Source: Mycetohabitans rhizoxinica HKI 454 (GTDB lineage: Bacteria; Pseudomonadota; Gammaproteobacteria; Burkholderiales; Burkholderiaceae). From it: a DNA stretch of 64,000 nucleotides. Position numbers and translations under genes: made by a program. Below the pieces are notes generated by a model. That model saw only the letters and a list, made by a program, of their open reading frames with translations, had not been told where the DNA came from and ran no database searches. The DNA is taken from positions 1,741,385-1,805,384 of the forward strand of contig NC_014722.1 of the NCBI RefSeq assembly GCF_000198775.1, in the 5' to 3' direction. This document shows positions 58,681 to 64,000 of this stretch, piece by piece; position 1 is the stretch's first letter, and each line of letters begins with the position of its first letter.

Positions 58681-61032
58681 ATGCCAGACGCACCGGACAC
58701 CCCGAAATCCAAGCGCGCAGCTTACCCCTATGCATCGGGCGGCTGGGGCTCGCTGAAGGCGGTCGTCGACATTCTTACGAAGGAAAAAGTCGCGCTCAAG
58801 GATAGCGGCCTGCTGATTCATCAGAACAAACCCGATGGCTACATGTGCGTAGGCTGCTCATGGGCAAAGCCTGCGCGGCCGCACCTGGCTGAGTTTTGTG
58901 AAAGCGGGGCGAAAGCCACCGCGTGGGATATCACGAAAAAGCGCGTGACGCCGGACTTTTTTGACGTTCACACGATCAGCGAATTGGCCACCTGGCATGA
59001 CCACGATTTGGAGGCAGCGGGTCGCCTCACCGCGCCCCTGCGCTACGACCGCGCGCAGGACAAGTACGTCGAAGTGAGTTGGCAGCAGGCGTTCAATGAA
59101 ATCGGCCGCGAATTGCGCGCGCTAGATCCCGCGCGGGTGGTGTTCTACACGTCAGGGCGCGCGTCGCTCGAAACAGCGTACATGCTGCAACTGTTTGCGC
59201 GTCTTTTCGGCACCAACAATCTGCCGGACAGCTCGAACATGTGTCATGAAAGCAGCAGCGTCGGTTTGCAGGAAGCCATCGGCGTGGGTGTTGGCACGAT
59301 CACGCTCGAGGACTTTGACAAAACCGATTTGATGTTCTTCTTCGGCCAAAACGTCGGGACCAACAGCCCGCGTATGCTGCATCCGCTGCAGCACGCGCGC
59401 GAACGCGGTGTGCCGATCATCACGTTCAACCCACTGCGCGAACCGGGACTGATCCGCTTTGCCAATCCACAGTCGCCCGTGCAGATGCTCACCCCGGCCA
59501 GCACGCCGATCAGCACGCAGTACCATCAAGTCAGAAACGGCGGTGACAGCGCCGCGATCATCGGCCTCTGCAAGGCCGTGATCGACGCCGACGACCAGGC
59601 GCGGCAAAGCGGCGCACCGCGGAAGATCGATGTGTCGTTTATCGAACAACATACGACCGGCTACGACGCATTCGCCGACTACCTGCGCAACACAGCATGG
59701 ACCGACATCGAGGCGGCCAGCGGGTTGACGCGTGACGCGCTGCAGGCTGCGGCGGCCGAATACATGAAGGCCAACGCGGTAATCGCCCACTACGGCATGG
59801 GCCTCACGCAGCATCGGTTGGGGGTGCAAAACGTGCGTCTGCTATGCAATTTGTTGTTCCTACGCGGCAACATCGGCAAGCCGGGCGCGGGGCCCTCGCC
59901 GGTGCGTGGGCACTCGAATGTGCAGGGACAACGCACGGTCGGCATCACCGAGAAGCCGGAGCTTGCGCCGCTGGACCGGCTCGCCGAGCAATTCGCGTTT
60001 AAGCCACCTCGAGAAAAAGGGCTGAACACCGTCGAAACATTCGAGGCCATGCTCGCCGGCAAGATCGACGCGGTGCTGAACCTTGGCGGCAACCTAGTCC
60101 GCTCCGTGCCGGACCGCTCACGCATCGAGCCGGCCTGGCGCAAGCTGCGGCTCACGGTCAACGTCGCCACCAAATTGAACCGCTCCCACCTGTTGCCGGG
60201 CGAGATGTCCTATGTGCTGCCCTGCTTGAGCCGCATCGAAATCGACCGGCAGGCAAGCGGCGAACAAGCCGTGTCGATGGAAGACAGCACCGCCTGCATT
60301 CACGGCTCCCGTGGCTACGCGCAGCCGGCCAGCGATAAGCTGCGCTCGGAGCCTTACATCGTCGCCAAGATGGCGAAGGCCACGCTGGACCCGCGTCTGG
60401 GGCCCGACTGGGACGCGTGGCACGACAATTATGCGCTGGTGCGCCGTGAGATCGTCCAAACCTATCCGGACATGTTCGAGGACTTCGAGCGGCGCATGTG
60501 GCAACCAGGTGGTTTCCCGCGCCCGCTGCCAGCACGCGAGCGGCGCTTTGCCACGGCATCGGGCAAGGCCGAATTCCTCGTGCCCGCGACGCTCGGTGAG
60601 GACCCGGACATGCCGCAGCGCGAGCCGGATGCGCTACGTCTCATGACACTGCGCAGCGACAGTCAGTTCAACACGACGATTTACGCACACGATGACCGCT
60701 TCCGCGGCATCCAAGGCTCGCGAATGGTCGTGCTAATGAACCCGGACGACATCCGCCGTCGCGGCCTACATGAGAACGACATGATCACGCTGCAGACCAT
60801 CGCGAACGATGGCGTCGAGCGGCGCCTTAGCGGTCTGCGCGTGCACGCCTACGATGTGCCACCCGGTTGCATTGCCGGCTACTATCCCGAGTGCAATGTG
60901 TTGCTGCCGCTGTGGCATCATGCCGAGCAAAGCAAGGTGCCGGCCGCGAAGTCGATTCCGGTCAGGATACTGCGCGACGACGGCCGCCGCGACATCAATT
61001 TATCGGACGACGGCGCGTCGTCTCCTGGATAG
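58681..61032 (+). CDS. Molybdopterin oxidoreductase, FdhF/YdeP family
   Basis: A 783-residue cytoplasmic enzyme of the YdeP group of molybdopterin oxidoreductases: YASGGWGSLKAVVDILTKEK near the start, YMCVGCSWAKP near 55, and YTSGRASLETAYMLQLFARL near 165. NMCHESSSVGLQEAIGVGVG lies near 200, and NLGGNLVRSVPD and ATASGKAEFLV further on. The four-cysteine Fe-S start of formate dehydrogenase H is absent, as is usual in YdeP. In E. coli YdeP is tied to acid resistance; the substrate is unproven. Preceded by a hemerythrin gene. Confidence 0.92.
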   Translation: MPDAPDTPKSKRAAYPYASGGWGSLKAVVDILTKEKVALKDSGLLIHQNKPDGYMCVGCSWAKPARPHLAEFCESGAKATAWDITKKRVTPDFFDVHTISELATWHDHDLEAAGRLTAPLRYDRAQDKYVEVSWQQAFNEIGRELRALDPARVVFYTSGRASLETAYMLQLFARLFGTNNLPDSSNMCHESSSVGLQEAIGVGVGTITLEDFDKTDLMFFFGQNVGTNSPRMLHPLQHARERGVPIITFNPLREPGLIRFANPQSPVQMLTPASTPISTQYHQVRNGGDSAAIIGLCKAVIDADDQARQSGAPRKIDVSFIEQHTTGYDAFADYLRNTAWTDIEAASGLTRDALQAAAAEYMKANAVIAHYGMGLTQHRLGVQNVRLLCNLLFLRGNIGKPGAGPSPVRGHSNVQGQRTVGITEKPELAPLDRLAEQFAFKPPREKGLNTVETFEAMLAGKIDAVLNLGGNLVRSVPDRSRIEPAWRKLRLTVNVATKLNRSHLLPGEMSYVLPCLSRIEIDRQASGEQAVSMEDSTACIHGSRGYAQPASDKLRSEPYIVAKMAKATLDPRLGPDWDAWHDNYALVRREIVQTYPDMFEDFERRMWQPGGFPRPLPARERRFATASGKAEFLVPATLGEDPDMPQREPDALRLMTLRSDSQFNTTIYAHDDRFRGIQGSRMVVLMNPDDIRRRGLHENDMITLQTIANDGVERRLSGLRVHAYDVPPGCIAGYYPECNVLLPLWHHAEQSKVPAAKSIPVRILRDDGRRDINLSDDGASSPG

Positions 61033-61420
61033 ACGGCAACGACAGCAGGGACACCCGCTCCCTGTTTTACACACGCGCAATGAAAGTGCCGTGCATGGTC
61101 AACAACGCCGGTTCAAGCGCCAGCGCATGTGCAATGCCGATGCGTTGGCGCTGGCTCTCGTCCCATCCAATGGCAAAAGCTTCGCCATCGACTGCGCGCC
61201 AGGACAATGCCGGCGACGGTGCTGCTTCGCGCGCTACGTCATCTCGGACACAGATGACGACATCAACGCAGCAAGTAACAACGTCAGCCTGCTGCTGGCC
61301 GTTCACGCCCGGCGGAAGGCCGGAGCCTACCTCCGCGTCATTCCGACTCAGTTTTGATCCGTGACAAAGGCGAGATAATGATGCTTTGCGTCGTCACAAT
61401 CGAACGCTCGGAGAAAACGC
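61033..61420. other. 390-base intergenic region with a possible ABC ATPase scrap
   Basis: The minus strand near 61080-61180 reads ESQRQRIGIAHALALEPALL. This resembles the signature motif and following helix of ABC transporter ATPases (GGQRQRIGIARALALEP). No Walker motifs are visible, so this would be a small remnant. The rest holds no gene. Confidence 0.35.
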
Positions 61421-61642
61421 ATGGCTAAGGTATTTCCGCTGCGCCCGCTGCATCCGGAGCGGATCTGCTGGGGCTGTGACCACTACTGCCCGGCCAGCGA
61501 CATGCGCTGCGGCAACGGGCAGAGCCGCACCCAGCATCCGGCCGAATTGCTCGGGGACGACTGGTACGAACACGGTGACTGGGGATTTGAGGTCAGCCCG
61601 GGCGACAGATGTGTCAGGCCCAACAGTGCCACCGTCCGCTAA
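61421..61642 (+). CDS. DUF3079 family protein
   Basis: A 73-residue protein: LHPERICWGCDHYCPASDMR at 10-29 with cysteines C16, C19, C23 and a further C30 (RCGNGQSRTQHP). The even spacing suggests metal binding. The segment QHPAELLGDDWYEHGDWGFE is typical of DUF3079. Function unknown. The original start at 61421 is accepted because the product matches family length. Confidence 0.9.
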   Translation: MAKVFPLRPLHPERICWGCDHYCPASDMRCGNGQSRTQHPAELLGDDWYEHGDWGFEVSPGDRCVRPNSATVR

Positions 61643-61932
61643 GCTGCCCTCCGCTAGGCAGGGTCGCCCGCCTCAACAGCGATGTGAACCACCCCGAGGC
61701 TGGGTTGGCGCTTAACGCTGCGCGACAGATGCCAGTTTAGCAATTCACACGTATGGTAGTCGAGCACCAGCGCCAACGTCGCCCAGCCATCGCGGCCAAT
61801 CTCTTGAAAGCACCCAACTTATTTGGGATTCTTATTAGGCGATTGGATAAACTCATTCGCTATTGACACTAAGATTATAAATTTATTCCGTGAGAAAGCC
61901 CGCATTCGCGAGCTTTCTCATTACGATTGACT
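61643..61932. other. Intergenic region at the start of an AT-rich segment
   Basis: GC content falls sharply from about 61820. No gene. Convergent transcription from DUF3079 and the lectin gene ends here. Confidence 0.4.
61891..61920 (-). terminator. Hairpin terminator after the lectin-like gene
   Basis: Perfect 9-bp stem TGAGAAAGC / GCTTTCTCA (61891-61899 with 61912-61920), 12-base loop, lying 12 bases beyond the lectin stop on the minus strand. The T-run is weak, so termination strength is uncertain. Confidence 0.65.
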
Positions 61933-63165
61933 CTAAAAACCCACTCTGAAATAAGAGTCCTCGCCTCGTACTTCATGGAAATAATTCATTTTCCCCTGGC
62001 ACCGCCCATATTCATTTTGGGCATAGAACCAGCCGGCCCGCCCATCGGAGCCATAAGGTGGTGAAAAGAGTATTTCAGCCCGGGGAATGCTTGCGCAGGA
62101 GCTTAATTGTGCATAGTACTCAATGAATCCGCCCTGGCTGGGAGACAGTGAACCCCATGTCGCCGGTACTTTGTAGGCGCCGAGCGCGACTTGCTGATAC
62201 GTTACAGAGTCGGTAATGCTGCCTCGCCATACGCGTGAGTCAGCTGGGTCCTGGGTAATGGTGAGAAGATACTTTCGCCCGTGAACTAACTCGTGCTCGG
62301 CCGAACAACTGACACCTTTTCCGCCATCTGCGCCGCTGCTGCAATGAGTGGTATCGACTACTTCCGTTCCGCTGCCGAACACCGAGAAAGCCGCAAGCGA
62401 CTTTCCACCCGGTCGCGGGCGAACACCCATGTAACCCACGCCGCCGCCTGAAAAACCGTACTGCTGAGCAAAATAGTAGCCAGCGGCATCTGGAGCACGG
62501 ACCACGGTGATGGGGAAGGTGATTTGGGTGATCGGCGGGGTGGTAGGAATGCGGTAAGAGAGCGATGCCATCCCACCCGGTGTCACAGGCGGGGGAAACA
62601 TAGCGAATTGCCATTGTCTCATGGAGGTGTAATCACTGGGCCCGCCTTGCGCATCGCACGCACCAATCTGTATCTCTACATTGCTGCCGGCATAGACACG
62701 GGCACAATTATGGCTTGGCTGCACACCTTCCTTGTAAAGATTTTTTGCGAGTCGAAAGGTACCGCCTTCCAATCTCCACTGCTTTGTCGATAATGGAGCA
62801 GAGGCATTACCGTCACAACTCCCCACAATCAGGTCTGTCGACTCTGGGAGGGCTTGTAGGCAGCTGCCAGCCCCCATATCGTTACGATACTTATTCTGGA
62901 TTAGATAAGTGCCGCCTTCCTGCTCCACGAGCCGCCATTGCCTCATGGAGGTGTAATCACTTGGCCCTCCCTGAGCCTTGCAGGCACCAATCCGTACGGA
63001 TGTACTGCCCCCGAAGGTGCGCATGCAACTAGCCTGATTTGCCTCCTGCTTGTACTTGCTTTCTATCAGCCCATAGGCGGATCCCTTCGTCTCAAAGGCC
63101 GATACACATGTTACGCAACCTAAAGCGCCAGCAAATGTCATTGTAACGATGGTTATCCGATGCAT
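61933..63165 (-). CDS. Secreted beta-trefoil lectin-like protein with DUF3472-like domain
   Basis: A 410-residue secreted protein with a Sec signal peptide (HRITIVTMTFAGALGCVTCV, mature from about 24). Residues 30-190 hold three repeats, each with a Cys-x(12-15)-Cys pair and ending RQWRL (76), KQWRL (129) or RQWQF (184), as in ricin-type beta-trefoils. Repeats 1 and 3 share AQGGPSDYTSMRQW. The C-terminal half has YYFAQQYGFSGGGVGYMGVR and EYYAQLSSC, resembling DUF3472. I infer sugar binding at the host interface. The gene lies in an AT-rich segment. Confidence 0.75.
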   Translation of the reverse strand: MHRITIVTMTFAGALGCVTCVSAFETKGSAYGLIESKYKQEANQASCMRTFGGSTSVRIGACKAQGGPSDYTSMRQWRLVEQEGGTYLIQNKYRNDMGAGSCLQALPESTDLIVGSCDGNASAPLSTKQWRLEGGTFRLAKNLYKEGVQPSHNCARVYAGSNVEIQIGACDAQGGPSDYTSMRQWQFAMFPPPVTPGGMASLSYRIPTTPPITQITFPITVVRAPDAAGYYFAQQYGFSGGGVGYMGVRPRPGGKSLAAFSVFGSGTEVVDTTHCSSGADGGKGVSCSAEHELVHGRKYLLTITQDPADSRVWRGSITDSVTYQQVALGAYKVPATWGSLSPSQGGFIEYYAQLSSCASIPRAEILFSPPYGSDGRAGWFYAQNEYGRCQGKMNYFHEVRGEDSYFRVGF

Positions 63166-64000
63166 GATATCTATCCTTTTAAATTTTAAATTTTAGAAAT
63201 TGCCCTTCATTTTTGATAATTTTAATTAAAAAATTAAAATAATTTCCATCCAGAGTGGATCAAGAAATAGCCCGCTTGTTTAAACAATCGCTTGAGGCCT
63301 TCAAGCGGAGTGTCTGGTTATCACGCTGCCAGCAGGCTCGTGAATATGTATGGCCCTGCATAATCCTGCACAATTCTTTGGAACTACGATTCTTCTTCAT
63401 TTTTACACTCACACTGTAAATTCTATATATCGCAAATTGAACTCTGTTGCGTCCGCTCTCACGAGACGGACACCTCATCGTTTGATTACATACTCACTGC
63501 GATAACCAGCAAGAACGGCTACTACAATGCATCCGTTCACTGTTAGAGCACCTATTGTGTGATCCACTCACACCCTGTCCAAGCATGATGCTTAGCTACC
63601 GTGCGCCGCTTCATTGAATAAGGTTGTTTTGACTATAGACGCCCGGTACGGCAAACGCAAGCTTGTCATCTTTAATTGAAACGACAAATTTTAAAAGAGC
63701 AGTACCTGTTCCCTCTACATCGGATCTCATTCGCACGTTTGATGATCGCATGAACACAGTGTTTATTTACACCTCTCACGCAAAATCATACTGACTTACC
63801 TTGGATGAAACTGGTTTCATTTGCAACAAATCACGGCGGGGGCAGCACCGCCTTACAGCTGCCCGACGTTCAAGTGTGTCGCCATTTGCAGCTTCGCTCC
63901 GCCTAAGACCATTTGTGTAGAATGAGCTTATGCACAACCAATTCGCCGTTGAACGACTTGTTCTTCGTGTTATCGGTTAGTTTGCCGGCGTGAAAAAATC
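63166..64000. other. AT-rich region upstream of the lectin-like gene
   Basis: 835 bases of low GC with no convincing gene. It includes the lectin promoter region, a palindrome at 63219-63240, and short A/T tracts. A short frame MHNQFAVERLVLRVIG near the right edge is not supported. Confidence 0.45.
63219..63240. promoter_or_regulatory. AT-rich perfect palindrome before the lectin gene
   Basis: ATTTTAATT, four As, AATTAAAAT: a 9-bp perfect inverted repeat 54 bases upstream of the lectin start, in a run of A/T sequence. It could be an operator or a site for H-NS-like silencing; neither can be shown from sequence. Confidence 0.5.

Noticed and set aside
63940..63975. TTCG pair near the right edge considered as a hrpII box
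   Set aside because: The spacing is 18 bases rather than 16 and no gene start follows within the window.

Overview
The window is GC-rich, densely coded betaproteobacterial DNA of the Burkholderia sensu lato type. Three features point to a host-restricted relative, most likely the endofungal genus Mycetohabitans (formerly Burkholderia rhizoxinica): a lasso peptide precursor whose core resembles burhizin from that group; a eukaryote-like F-box protein with a perfect hrpII-type promoter motif; and many decayed genes among intact ones, the usual sign of genome reduction. This assignment is an inference from gene content.

Layout: 1-5.7 kb holds small conserved genes, initiator tRNA-Met, a NUDIX hydrolase, the two N-degron transferases aat and bpt, and pyrD. 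5.7-7.3 kb holds an amino-acid ABC transporter (binding protein and permease, no ATPase). 7.4-23.7 kb is an exopolysaccharide locus: two GT4 glycosyltransferases, ManC, Wzx flippase, acyltransferase, Tat-exported glycosidase and Wzy/ligase-type membrane protein. It is interrupted by a 53-bp manC scrap, a possible mobile-element remnant, the orphan lasso precursor, a double alpha/beta hydrolase, an amino acid:carrier-protein ligase and a GNAT protein. 23.7-27 kb holds ldcA, tadA, a DUF1992 gene and a squalene/phytoene synthase. 27.2-29.2 kb encodes a repeat-bearing surface protein.

29.6-41.7 kb is a decay zone. Intact mmsA, phrB, a SRAP gene and acs are interspersed with remnants of mmsB, an MFS transporter, an AcoR-like regulator, a sodium:solute symporter, a LysR regulator and a DMT transporter. 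The intact F-box gene sits inside it. 41.7-50.4 kb carries yqhA, class I fumarase, bacterioferritin, a frameshifted murI, bfd behind a Fur box, tonB-exbB-exbD and an M1 aminopeptidase lipoprotein, so iron storage, iron release and energised uptake lie close together.

51.5-57.2 kb has a tight four-gene operon (DUF3348, DUF802/MotA-ExbB-like, MotB/OmpA-like, DUF2894) that looks like an ion-driven envelope motor resembling ZorA/ZorB, followed by a SIR2-like gene of the kind used in phage defence. 57.3-61.7 kb holds a YciF-like protein, a hemerythrin, an FdhF/YdeP oxidoreductase and a DUF3079 protein. The last 2.2 kb is AT-rich and carries a secreted beta-trefoil lectin-like protein.
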